Shown piece by piece: positions 26,907 through 34,745 of a stretch of DNA of 64,000 bases. Location of the stretch: positions 124,001-188,000 of the forward strand of contig CAZAPG010000002.1 of assembly GCA_964486935.1 (NCBI GenBank), given 5' to 3'. Each line of letters opens with the position of its first letter. Position 1 is the stretch's first letter. Origin of the DNA: CAZAPG01 sp964486935. GTDB taxonomy: Bacteria > Chloroflexota > Anaerolineae > 4572-78 > J111. A program made the translations under genes and the position numbers. Below the pieces are notes generated by a model. The model was given only the letters and a program-made list of their open reading frames with translations, was not told the origin of the DNA and searched no databases.

Positions 26907-27080
26907 ATGAGTCGCTATGAAGAATTGGAAAACCTGTTGGCCTCATTAAAGAATGATTTCAGCAAGTTCTACGATGATGGCAACAAGGCCGCCGGTACAC
27001 GGGTGCGCAAGGGTTTGCTCGAGTTGAGAAACAAAGCACAGGAAATTCGCAAAGAAGTTCAGGAAATTAAGAATAAGTAA
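26907..27080 (+). CDS. Histone H1-like (Hc1-type) small protein
   Basis: 57 residues: SRYEELENLLASLKNDFSKF, then a GNKAAGTRVRKGLLELRNKAQEIRKEVQEIKNK tail rich in Lys and Arg. The GTRVRKxLxELK core is the hallmark of short bacterial histone-H1-like proteins related to chlamydial Hc1, usually 55-65 residues. AGAAGGAGATG lies just upstream, a strong ribosome site. It is predicted to be a soluble, largely helical DNA-binding nucleoid protein. A long structured 3' hairpin follows immediately. Confidence 0.85.
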   Translation: MSRYEELENLLASLKNDFSKFYDDGNKAAGTRVRKGLLELRNKAQEIRKEVQEIKNK

Positions 27081-27086
27081 TAATTT

Positions 27087-27168
27087 GTTGGCCTGCCCAC
27101 TGTTTCAACCGGCAAATCGCGCCTCAGAATATAGTTAAGACTGTAAGGCGGGTTGAGGGCAGGCCAAC
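27087..27168 (+). ncRNA. Long structured 3' hairpin after the H1-like gene
   Basis: Perfect 12-bp closing stem GTTGGCCTGCCC (27087-27098) / GGGCAGGCCAAC (27157-27168). Nested inside are TCAACC/GGTTGA, CGCCT/AGGCG and CAG/CTG, with all bulges on the 5' side. There is no U-tract, so it is not a standard terminator. It may be an mRNA-stabilising 3'-UTR, a small RNA, or the remnant of an inverted-repeat element. Confidence 0.45.
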
Positions 27169-27205
27169 GGTTATTCATCAGCCTTTGTTTACATTAGTAC
27201 TAAAA

Positions 27206-27237
27206 AACCCCCCGCTGCCAACCAGCAGCGGGGGGTT
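27206..27237 (-). terminator. Rho-independent terminator of the TPR lipoprotein gene
   Basis: AACCCCCCGCTG / CAGCGGGGGGTT, 12-bp perfect stem with an 8-nt loop. On the minus strand it runs into a T6 tract (plus-strand A's 27202-27207). It lies nine bases past the stop of the TPR gene. Confidence 0.9.
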
Positions 27238-27245
27238 GGGTATGT

Positions 27246-29057
27246 TTATCTCATTTCCCCTAATCGCTCTTCGATAAAAGCCACCACATCAGGCTCTAAA
27301 TCAAAGGTGAGCGCGTTTTCAAGGTCAACAATTGCTTCCGGGTCTTGACGCAGATAATAGTGAGCCAACCCCCGGCCCAAATAAGAGAAGGGTCGCTGGT
27401 CGTCAATACTTAGCGCGGTTGTATAGCTTTCTATGGCCGCTTCGTATTGTTCGCTGACGCGCAAAATAAAGCCCAAATTCTCGTGAAACAGCGCCTGGTC
27501 CGAGCCTAACTGAACGGCCTGCCGGTAGGCTTCTTCGGCGCTGGCTAAATCTTCAAGCTCGTAATAGGTGTCGCCCAACCCATTATAAAGCCACGGGTCT
27601 TGCGGGTTTAACGCCACAGCTTGCTGATAGCTTTGCAGAGCGTCTTCAAAATTGCCCTGCTCATATTGAATACGACCAATCAGGTCGTAGTCGCTGGCGC
27701 TGGGGTTGTTGCCATCAATCGAGATGGCCGCTTCCAAATCGGCCAGGGCAGCGGCGCTTTCGCCCACATAATAGTAGGCCAGCGCCCGGCTGCGATAAAA
27801 GTTGCTGAGAGCAACCACGTCGGTGGCGCCCAATTCAATGGCCTGGGTCGCATCGGCAATGGCTTCTTGATAATTGCCCAACAGTCGATTGGCCCGGCTG
27901 CGAATGTTGTAAGTGCGAGCCGTGGCGGGATTATCTTCCCCGGCCAGTCGAATCGATTCGGTGGCGTCGGCGATGGCCTGCTCATACTGCTCAGTGTAAT
28001 AATAAGCCAGGGCGCGGGCGTGGATAATGGTGGCCCGGCGGGAGTCGCTCAAATCGCCGCCCAATTCAACCGCCTTTGAGGCGTCGGCAATGGCCGCTTC
28101 ATATTGCTGCTGGTCGCTGTACACGTAAGAGCGATAGGCATACGCCAGGGCCATATTGGGGTCTAACGATAGCGCCTCGTTCAAATCGGCCAGCGCTTCT
28201 TCGTGTTGCCCGGTTTCAGAGTAGACAAATCCGCGCGCGGCCAAAATTTCGGCCTGGTCGTTTTTATCGTCGGCCAGAGTCAGGGCCTCGTTATAATTTT
28301 TTAAGGCTTCGTCATACTCGCCCAAATCAAGCATGGCCTGGCCCAAATCATAATAGGCGCTTACCAGATTGCGCCGGCTGTCCAGGTCGGCGCTGGCGGC
28401 ATCTACGTTACCTTGCAGGCTGGCTTTCAAATCGGCAATAGCCTCTTCAAAGTTGCGGAGTTGCAAATGGGCGTAGCCGCGCCGGGCCAGAGCTTCGTAA
28501 TTTTTGTCGTTGGCGGTTAACACCTGGTCCAGGTCGGCTACGGCCGCGGCCCAATCTTTGATGGCGATATGGGTTTCGGCCCGCTCTGTGTAGATAGCCT
28601 CCGCATTACCGGCGGCGTTGCCCTGCGCCTCAACCACCGCGAGCGCCGCGTCGTAATCGGCCAGAGCCTCCTCCCACTTTTGGGCCTGACGACTCTGGTC
28701 GGCCCGCTCAAGAAGTGTATCTACCTGCTTTTTGTAAACAACATTCAGGTCGCCGGCCGGGCTGCCATCATCCTTTTTTACGGCCACTGCCGCCTCGTAA
28801 TCGGCTAGGGCCGACTCATAATCCTGCTGGTCGTGGTACAGGTCACCCCGTTCCGATAGGGCCGCAAAACGGTCTTCGGCGCTCAGCCCATCTTCTTCTA
28901 AAGCCAGTTTGTACTCTTCAAATGCCTTGGTTATATCGCCTTCGGCCACGGCATCACGCGCCTTATCAAGATGGCTGGCCCCCAGCGAGCAGGCCAACAT
29001 AGGCAATATAATGGCTGCTACTATAAGAATAAATTTGGATTGAGTTGTTTTTAACAC
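27246..29057 (-). CDS. TPR-repeat lipoprotein
   Basis: 603 residues from GTG 29057, chosen because GAGGAG lies eight bases upstream and the product then begins with a lipoprotein signal (KFILIVAAIILPMLACSLG, Cys at the lipobox). The mature part is a run of about 14 tetratricopeptide repeats (patterns such as ALADYEAAVAV, ALADLNEALSLDPNMALAYA, AIESYTTALSIDDQRPFSYL). Probably a membrane-anchored scaffold on the outer face. No enzymatic domain is seen. The 5' leader carries palindrome copy b. Confidence 0.85.
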   Translation of the reverse strand: MLKTTQSKFILIVAAIILPMLACSLGASHLDKARDAVAEGDITKAFEEYKLALEEDGLSAEDRFAALSERGDLYHDQQDYESALADYEAAVAVKKDDGSPAGDLNVVYKKQVDTLLERADQSRQAQKWEEALADYDAALAVVEAQGNAAGNAEAIYTERAETHIAIKDWAAAVADLDQVLTANDKNYEALARRGYAHLQLRNFEEAIADLKASLQGNVDAASADLDSRRNLVSAYYDLGQAMLDLGEYDEALKNYNEALTLADDKNDQAEILAARGFVYSETGQHEEALADLNEALSLDPNMALAYAYRSYVYSDQQQYEAAIADASKAVELGGDLSDSRRATIIHARALAYYYTEQYEQAIADATESIRLAGEDNPATARTYNIRSRANRLLGNYQEAIADATQAIELGATDVVALSNFYRSRALAYYYVGESAAALADLEAAISIDGNNPSASDYDLIGRIQYEQGNFEDALQSYQQAVALNPQDPWLYNGLGDTYYELEDLASAEEAYRQAVQLGSDQALFHENLGFILRVSEQYEAAIESYTTALSIDDQRPFSYLGRGLAHYYLRQDPEAIVDLENALTFDLEPDVVAFIEERLGEMR

Positions 29058-29088
29058 GGGTCTTTTCTCCTCTGAAAATAAGAATAGC

Positions 29089-29129
29089 GGAGTGTCAAAG
29101 TGGAGTGTCAAAGTGCACTTTGACTCCCC
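29089..29129 (-). promoter_or_regulatory. Palindromic leader element, copy b
   Basis: GGAGTGTCAAAGT half-site duplicated (29089-29100 and 29102 onward), then GCACTTTGACTCCCC. On the minus strand the next sequence, GCTATTCTTATTTTCAGAGG, matches the leader of the VOC gene (copy a). Confidence 0.6.
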
Positions 29130-29293
29130 AGGTTTTCATTTCTCGTTGCCGTCTTAAAGGGACTATCACACTCCCTTGGTATGATTAATGATGGAAACGA
29201 TTATAAGGGATACAACATGTCCTTGTCAATGATGTTTTTAGTTTGAGTATGCGGCAAAAATGTGTTTTAATAGGGCCTTAATTTCAATTCGGG

Positions 29294-30322
29294 ATGACGC
29301 CAATGATTGAAACGCTTGATATTGAACAGCACGACCAATTGCTTGCCTACCTTGCCGATACCGGCCAGATTGAACCAGCCGAGCAACCCGTTTTTCAAAA
29401 CCTGGCCGGCGGCGTCTCAAACCGAACGGTGCTGGTCAGCCGCTCCAACGGCGAGGCGTGGGTGTTGAAACAGGCGCTGGCCAGGCTGCGCGTGCCGGTC
29501 GATTGGTTCAGCAGCCCGGAGCGGGTACACCGCGAGGCGTTGGGCCTGCGCTGGCTTACCCAACTGGCCCCGCCCGGCGCGCTGCCGGCCTTTGTTTTTG
29601 AGGATTTTCAACACCATCTGCTGGCGATGACTGCCGTGCCCCAGCCCCACCACAACTGGAAGCAACTGCTGCTGGCGGGTCAACTGGAAAATGAACACGT
29701 AGCCCAGTTTGGCCGGCTGCTGGCAACAATTCACCGCAACGCTTATCTCCGCCGGGGCGAAGTAGCCGCCGTGTTCGAAGAGCGCTCCTTTTTTGAGTCG
29801 CTGCGGCTGGAGCCGTACTACGGTTACACGGCCACGCAAGTACCCGCCGCCGCCGGTTTTTTACAGCAGTTAATTGACGAGACCCGGAACACGCGGCTAA
29901 CCCTGGTTCACGGCGATTACAGCCCCAAAAATATTCTGGTGTACCAGGGGCGGTTAATGCTGCTGGACCACGAGGTGATTCACTTTGGCGACCCGGCCTT
30001 TGACCTGGGCTTTTCGATGACCCATTTACTCAGCAAGGCGCACCACCTGTCGCACCTGCGCCGGCAATTTGCCAATGCAGCCCGCCACTACTGGCAGGTT
30101 TACCTGCAAACGCTGGGGCCGGTAGCCTGGGCCGGCGCGCTGGAGCCGAGGGCGGCGCGGCACACCCTGGGCTGCCTGCTGGCTCGCGTGGCTGGTCGCT
30201 CTCCCCTGGAGTATTTTGACCCGCCCGCCCGCGCCCGGCAGCAGCGGGTTATGGTCGCATTAATGGAACAGCCGCCCGCCGCCATTTCAGACCTGATTAC
30301 CCAATTTGTCGAAAGGTTATAA
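29294..30322 (+). CDS. Aminoglycoside-phosphotransferase/methylthioribose-kinase-fold kinase
   Basis: 342 residues of the APH family. The nucleotide-binding lobe has NLAGGVSNRTVLVSRSNGEAWVLKQA. The catalytic loop LTLVHGDYSPKNILVY and the metal-binding LMLLDHEVIHFGDPAFDLGF are intact, so it should be an active small-molecule kinase. It is coupled to the enolase-like gene with a three-base gap, so the kinase product may be upstream of that enzyme's substrate. It is not a resistance gene on present evidence; choline, sugar or methylthioribose-type alcohols are possible substrates. Confidence 0.85.
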   Translation: MTPMIETLDIEQHDQLLAYLADTGQIEPAEQPVFQNLAGGVSNRTVLVSRSNGEAWVLKQALARLRVPVDWFSSPERVHREALGLRWLTQLAPPGALPAFVFEDFQHHLLAMTAVPQPHHNWKQLLLAGQLENEHVAQFGRLLATIHRNAYLRRGEVAAVFEERSFFESLRLEPYYGYTATQVPAAAGFLQQLIDETRNTRLTLVHGDYSPKNILVYQGRLMLLDHEVIHFGDPAFDLGFSMTHLLSKAHHLSHLRRQFANAARHYWQVYLQTLGPVAWAGALEPRAARHTLGCLLARVAGRSPLEYFDPPARARQQRVMVALMEQPPAAISDLITQFVERL

Positions 30323-30325
30323 ATT

Positions 30326-31594
30326 ATGCCTATCATTAACCAGTTAGATGCCCTGGAAATCCTCGACAGCCGGGGACGGCCAACCGTGCAGGCTACCTGC
30401 CGGCTGGTCGGCGGCGCTGCCGGAACCGTTTCGGTGCCATCCGGGGCCTCTACCGGCGCGGCTGAAGCCCACGAACTGCGCGACGGCGACTCGCGGCGCT
30501 ATCGCGGGTTGGGCTGCCGCCGGGCGGTTGGCAATATCAAGGGAGAGTTGCAGCAGGCCCTGCAAAACCGTAATTTTGAGCAGCGCCAGCTTGACCGGGC
30601 GATGGTTGAACTGGACGGCTCGCCCGACAAGTCGCGCCTGGGAGCCAACGCGCTGCTGGCGGTATCGCTGGCTTTTGCCAGGGCCGTTGCCGCCGAACGC
30701 GGCCAGCCGCTGTATCAATATTTTGCCGACCTGCTGAATTTGCCGCTGCAAACCCTGCCCCGGCCAACCATCAACCTGTTTAGCGGCGGCAAGCACGCCG
30801 GCGCGCAGGTTGCCATTCAAGATGTGCTGGTTGTGCCGGCCTCGGTCCAAACAATGGATGAGGCGCTGGCCATGACCGCCGCCGTTTATCAGGCCGCCGC
30901 CGAGCTGACCTACCGCAAATATGGCATGCGGGCGCTCACCGCCGACGAAGGGGGGCTGGCCCCGGCCTTTGCCAGCGCCGAAGCGATGCTGGCCGATGCG
31001 ATTGAGTCGATTGAGGCCGCCGGGCTGGCTCCGGGCCGAGATGTGACTCTGGCCGTGGATGTGGCCTCCAGCCATTTTTATCAGGCGGGCCGTTACCAAC
31101 TTGGCAAGAATTGGACGCTCGACAGCCCGGCCATGATTGACCATTTGCTGGGGTGGCTGCAACAATATCCAATTGTGAGCATCGAGGACGGCCTGGCCGA
31201 GGATGACTGGTCGCACTGGCCAGATTTTAAAGCCAGAGTCGCGGGGCGGTCGCTGGTGCTGGGCGACGATTTGCTCTGCACCAATCCGGGCCGCATCCGC
31301 CGGGCCATCGAGGCCGGGGCGGCGGATGCGCTGCTGCTAAAAGTCAACCAGATTGGCACCCTGTCTGAAGCCGCCGAAGCCTGCCGCCTGGCCCGCGCTG
31401 CCGGCTGGCAGGTAACTGTCAGCGCCCGCAGCGGCGAAACCGAAGATAACTGGCTGGCCGATTTGGCCGTGGGCTGGCGCGGCGACCAGATAAAAGTTGG
31501 CTCGATTACCCAATCGGAGCGGCTGGCCAAATACAACCGCCTGCTGGCTATCGAGGCCGAAACCGGCCTGCCGCTGGTTGCCTGGCCTAATTAG
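30326..31594 (+). CDS. Divergent enolase paralogue
   Basis: 422 residues, full enolase length. It keeps the substrate loop VPSGASTGAAEAHELRDGD, the DEGGLAP Glu, Mg ligands in AVDVASSHFY, SIEDGLAEDDW and GDDLLCTNP, and the catalytic Lys in LLKVNQIGT. It departs from glycolytic enolase at two signatures: the usual HRSGET histidine is Ala (VSARSGETEDNW) and the usual GGxHADNxVDIQE is GGKHAGAQVAIQD. The His normally contacts the substrate phosphate, so the substrate may differ from 2-phosphoglycerate. It is the second gene of a two-gene operon with an APH-type kinase. The stop is three bases from the convergent LysE gene. Confidence 0.85.
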   Translation: MPIINQLDALEILDSRGRPTVQATCRLVGGAAGTVSVPSGASTGAAEAHELRDGDSRRYRGLGCRRAVGNIKGELQQALQNRNFEQRQLDRAMVELDGSPDKSRLGANALLAVSLAFARAVAAERGQPLYQYFADLLNLPLQTLPRPTINLFSGGKHAGAQVAIQDVLVVPASVQTMDEALAMTAAVYQAAAELTYRKYGMRALTADEGGLAPAFASAEAMLADAIESIEAAGLAPGRDVTLAVDVASSHFYQAGRYQLGKNWTLDSPAMIDHLLGWLQQYPIVSIEDGLAEDDWSHWPDFKARVAGRSLVLGDDLLCTNPGRIRRAIEAGAADALLLKVNQIGTLSEAAEACRLARAAGWQVTVSARSGETEDNWLADLAVGWRGDQIKVGSITQSERLAKYNRLLAIEAETGLPLVAWPN

Positions 31595-31597
31595 AGG

Positions 31598-32233
31598 TTA
31601 TTTTTTGCCGGAGCCGGAGAAGGCGGCGGTCAACCCCAGAAAAATAAAAACGCTGCCGGCCACATATCGCTGCGCTTTCAAAAAGTGAAGGCTGCCCCGC
31701 AGCCAGTGGCCCATAGCGCCGGCCAGCAGCGCATACAGGCCGTCGCTGCAAACGCCCATTATCACAAACAACGCGCCTAAAAACAAAATTTGCCCCACCA
31801 CGCCGCCCCGGTTGACATCCACAAACTGGGGCAAAAAGGCAAAGAAAAAGAGGGCGGTTTTGGGGTTGAGCAGGTTGACCACCACGCCCTGGTAAAAAAT
31901 TTTTGATAGTCGCCGTTGTTCAGCCAACTCAGGCGGCAAGATTTCTTCGGGGGTGAGCAGCCGGCGCGCGCCCAGATAGATGAGATAGGCCGCCCCCAAA
32001 TATTTAACCGCATCAAACGCCAGCGCCGATGACATCAGCAAGGCCGACACCCCCAGCGCGGCGGCGGCCACGTGAAACAAAGAGCCTCCGGCAATGCCCA
32101 AAGTCGAGACAATGCCGGCCCAGCGCCCCTGGTCGATGCTGCGGGCGACAATGTACAACACTGCCGGGCCGGGCGTCACCAGCAGTACCAGGGCCGCAAT
32201 GACAAACACGGCTAAAGTTGATGAATCGGGCAT
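31598..32233 (-). CDS. LysE/RhtB family amino-acid exporter
   Basis: 211 residues from ATG 32233, which has AAAGGAAGG upstream. Six membrane helices are seen, starting with LAVFVIAALVLLVTPGPAVLYIVARS (the VTPGP motif is the family signature) and ending with YVAGSVFIFLGLTAAFSG. The GFxxxLLNPKTALFFFAFLPQF-like segment is present. Exports amino acids or homoserine lactones; the substrate is not predictable. Confidence 0.9.
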   Translation of the reverse strand: MPDSSTLAVFVIAALVLLVTPGPAVLYIVARSIDQGRWAGIVSTLGIAGGSLFHVAAAALGVSALLMSSALAFDAVKYLGAAYLIYLGARRLLTPEEILPPELAEQRRLSKIFYQGVVVNLLNPKTALFFFAFLPQFVDVNRGGVVGQILFLGALFVIMGVCSDGLYALLAGAMGHWLRGSLHFLKAQRYVAGSVFIFLGLTAAFSGSGKK

Positions 32234-32337
32234 TGATGCCTTCCTTTCTGTCTGGCGGCCAATTACCAAACAGTCCTAATCTTATTAAAAAGCGCAGGCC
32301 GGCGCAAGGGCCATTTTTGGCAATTTCAAAGGGACCA

Positions 32338-33258
32338 TTACGGACCAAAAGCCCTTTCAAAAAAGCCGACCACCCGCGCCCGGTACTCGGCTTCACGAGC
32401 CAGGGCCGGGTCGCCGTGACCGAAATTTTCAATAATCCACAATTCTTTGGGTTCTCCGGCGGCGGCGTACATTTTTTGAGCGTGGCGCAGCGGAAAAAGA
32501 TGATCATCGGTGGTGTGGATGATGAGCAGGGGCCGGGGCGCAATCGTCGCCAAATCACGGGCCGAGTCGACCTGCCCAATTTCAACCCCGGTTCGCCGCT
32601 CGGCCAGCGCCACCACCAGCGGGGCAAAGGGCCATTTGGGGAAAATGGTCAACTCCTCAAAGGCATCCTCAACCGCATCGGTCAGGCTGCTGTAGCTGAT
32701 TTGAATGACCACCGCTTCCAGGCGCGGGTCAGCCGCCGCCGCGCGAGCCACCGCCGCCCCGCCCAGCGAGCTGCCGACTACCCCAATTCTTTCGACCTCC
32801 GGCAGCGCGTCCAAAAAATCTGCGGCTGCCTGCACGTCCAGCGCCTCCCGGTAGCCGTAAGTGACAAGTTTACCCTCGCTCTGGCCGTGGCCGCGCAGGT
32901 CGATGAGCAGCAGGGGATAACCGGCCTCGGCCAGCAGCGAGGCCGTGGGCAACATCGCCGCCCGGTTGGCGTTGATACCGTGCACCACAATAATTGCCTC
33001 GGGCCGCGAGCCGGGGATGTACCAGCCGGCAATTTTCAATCCGTCTGCCGTGGTCAGGGTGATATCCCGGTAGGGCAGGTTGGCCACAGCGGGGGTAAAT
33101 GGAGGGAGCTTGCGCGCGGGGATGACCAGCACCTCAACCTGGCGTTTGAGCAGGTAAGCCAGACCCGCACCCCCCAATACCAAAATGACGGCAATGGTGA
33201 AAAGAGCCAGCCGCAGCCAGTAGCGGCGCGTAAATTTGGGGGAAAGGTTTGTGGTCAT
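32338..33258 (-). CDS. Membrane-anchored alpha/beta hydrolase
   Basis: 306 residues from ATG 33258. An N-terminal helix (LRLALFTIAVILVLGGAGLA) anchors it; the catalytic domain follows outside or inside depending on topology. Oxyanion region IIVVHGINANRAAML, nucleophile elbow GVVGSSLGGAAVA (Ser in GSSLGG), acid in IHTTDDHLFPL, and His in ENFGHGDPAL make a complete triad. Similar to dienelactone-hydrolase or BD-FAE esterase types. The frame is open to 33426 but the extra part has no ribosome site. Confidence 0.87.
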   Translation of the reverse strand: MTTNLSPKFTRRYWLRLALFTIAVILVLGGAGLAYLLKRQVEVLVIPARKLPPFTPAVANLPYRDITLTTADGLKIAGWYIPGSRPEAIIVVHGINANRAAMLPTASLLAEAGYPLLLIDLRGHGQSEGKLVTYGYREALDVQAAADFLDALPEVERIGVVGSSLGGAAVARAAAADPRLEAVVIQISYSSLTDAVEDAFEELTIFPKWPFAPLVVALAERRTGVEIGQVDSARDLATIAPRPLLIIHTTDDHLFPLRHAQKMYAAAGEPKELWIIENFGHGDPALAREAEYRARVVGFFERAFGP

Positions 33259-33284
33259 TGTTGCGGCAAATGGGTAAATGGTAA

Positions 33285-34655
33285 TTACAACTGCCCCGAC
33301 TCGCCCCATTGGGCCAGCATTTTTTGATATTTGGGGGCGTCGTACCGCTCCAGCCGAAAGGCCCATTCGTAATCCGGTAGCCGGTTGCCGGCCAGGTGCG
33401 CGGCCAGCAGTTCTCCGGCAGCGCAAGAGGCCATCTGCCCAAAGCCAGATAGCGCCCCGATGAGGTAGGCCCCCTCAACCGGCAGCGGGCAAATCAAGGG
33501 GCGGTTCTCTTTGGTTTTGGTATAGTAGCCGCCATCCACAACCGGTTTGGGGGCGCGTCCAAAATAGGCCGACAGGCCGGGCACAATAGCCGACATGCCG
33601 CGCAGCACAATTTCCGGGTAGTGGGGGTCAAACGTGAGCGGAAATTTTTCTGGCGCCGGCTCCATGTCGTAGGTCCACAGCAGCAGAATGATGGGGCTGT
33701 CGGCCCCGCCTTCCGGGCGACCGTGAACGCCGGCCGGAAATTCATCCAGCAGCCAGCTTGTTTCTTCGGACTCGGCCAGAAACTCGCGCTCGTCTTCATC
33801 CCAGGGTAGTTTCACCGGGTCAATCCAGATGAGCAGCGGCGCCTGGCGCGGAAAAACGCCAAGATGGTCGCTATAAGCCACTTTGACGTGCAGTTCGGAG
33901 TAGGTGGGTAGCTCCACGCCAATCATTTGGGCCACCGGTTTGACAAACGGCCCGGCAGCGATAACAAAATTACCGGCAGCAATGCGGGCCGAGCCGTCGC
34001 TGCCGCTAAATTTTACAGCCTGCACCCGGTTGCCGGTTAGCTCGACTCCTTCAACCCGGCCATTGATTAATTTTGCGCCGCGCGATTGCGCCTGTTCCAG
34101 CATGTACATGCCTAACTGCTGGGCGCTAAACCAGCCGCAGCGCCGGGGATGCAGCAGCGCCACCGTCTGCTCCGACAGATAGGGGAAGTGCCGCCGGATG
34201 AGGGTCGGGTCGGTTATCAAATCTGCGCCGGTGGGCTGGTTTTCAAAACCTTCGGCGGGGGCAGGTTGGTATTCCGACGGGCCGGGATGATAGCGCACCG
34301 GCCCCGCCCCCAGGCCGGAGGACTCCTGAGCTGCCCGTTTGAATTTATCAATATTGGCCGGGTTGGCCGTGGCGTACAGATAGCCGCGCCGGTTCAGATT
34401 AAATCGGTTGCCGCTTTCGCGGGCCAGTTCTTCCAAAATGTCGATGCTGCGGTTCATAAAGCGCACCATCTCGTCGCCGGGGCCGGGCCACCAGTTGCGG
34501 TAGCACTCGGTAGATTTGTCGCTGGTGAGCGACAGCGGCGGGCGCTCGTCAATTAAAACAACATTTTTGACGCCCTGCCGCGCGGTCAGGTGATACGCCG
34601 CGGCCACGCCGGCAATCCCGGCTCCGCAGATGACAACATCGGCTGTTTGGGTCAT
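33285..34655 (-). CDS. FAD-dependent amino-acid/sarcosine oxidase-like oxidoreductase (DadA family)
   Basis: 456 residues. The FAD Rossmann motif is VVICGAGIAGVAAAYHL at the start, with the acidic ribose-binding residue in VVLIDERPP. The central substrate domain includes RFNLNRRGYLYATA. The C-terminal ADP loop GAYLIGALSGFGQMAS closes the FAD site. Typical of DAAO-fold oxidases and dehydrogenases acting on N-methyl or D-amino acids. Alone in its operon except for the hydrolase downstream. Confidence 0.85.
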   Translation of the reverse strand: MTQTADVVICGAGIAGVAAAYHLTARQGVKNVVLIDERPPLSLTSDKSTECYRNWWPGPGDEMVRFMNRSIDILEELARESGNRFNLNRRGYLYATANPANIDKFKRAAQESSGLGAGPVRYHPGPSEYQPAPAEGFENQPTGADLITDPTLIRRHFPYLSEQTVALLHPRRCGWFSAQQLGMYMLEQAQSRGAKLINGRVEGVELTGNRVQAVKFSGSDGSARIAAGNFVIAAGPFVKPVAQMIGVELPTYSELHVKVAYSDHLGVFPRQAPLLIWIDPVKLPWDEDEREFLAESEETSWLLDEFPAGVHGRPEGGADSPIILLLWTYDMEPAPEKFPLTFDPHYPEIVLRGMSAIVPGLSAYFGRAPKPVVDGGYYTKTKENRPLICPLPVEGAYLIGALSGFGQMASCAAGELLAAHLAGNRLPDYEWAFRLERYDAPKYQKMLAQWGESGQL

Positions 34656-34692
34656 AAATCAATCTCCTTTTGGTAAAACGTATTTCGTATTG

Positions 34693-34745
34693 CGTAGTGC
34701 GTGGTGCGTATTAACCGGCTTTCCACGTACATACTACGCACTACG
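34693..34745 (-). repeat. Inverted repeat at the 3' end of the membrane-ATPase gene
   Basis: CGTAGTGCGTGGT (34693-34705) faces ACTACGCACTACG (34733-34745), 12 of 13 positions pairing. The right arm overlaps the stop codon. Closely similar GCGTAGTGCGTAGT sequence occurs at 18959-18975, so this is another dispersed short repeat, here possibly serving as a transcript end. Confidence 0.5.

Noticed and set aside
26729..26920. 63-codon frame before the H1-like gene
   Set aside because: Contains the TATAAT box and overlaps the H1-like start; more likely untranslated leader.
30344..31216. 290-codon open frame on the minus strand
   Set aside because: Antisense to the enolase paralogue, which has all its structural motifs on the plus strand.
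32218..33327. 369-codon open frame on the plus strand
   Set aside because: Antisense to the alpha/beta hydrolase, whose motifs are complete on the minus strand; the plus-strand product is Gly/Arg/Gln-rich and has no family marks.
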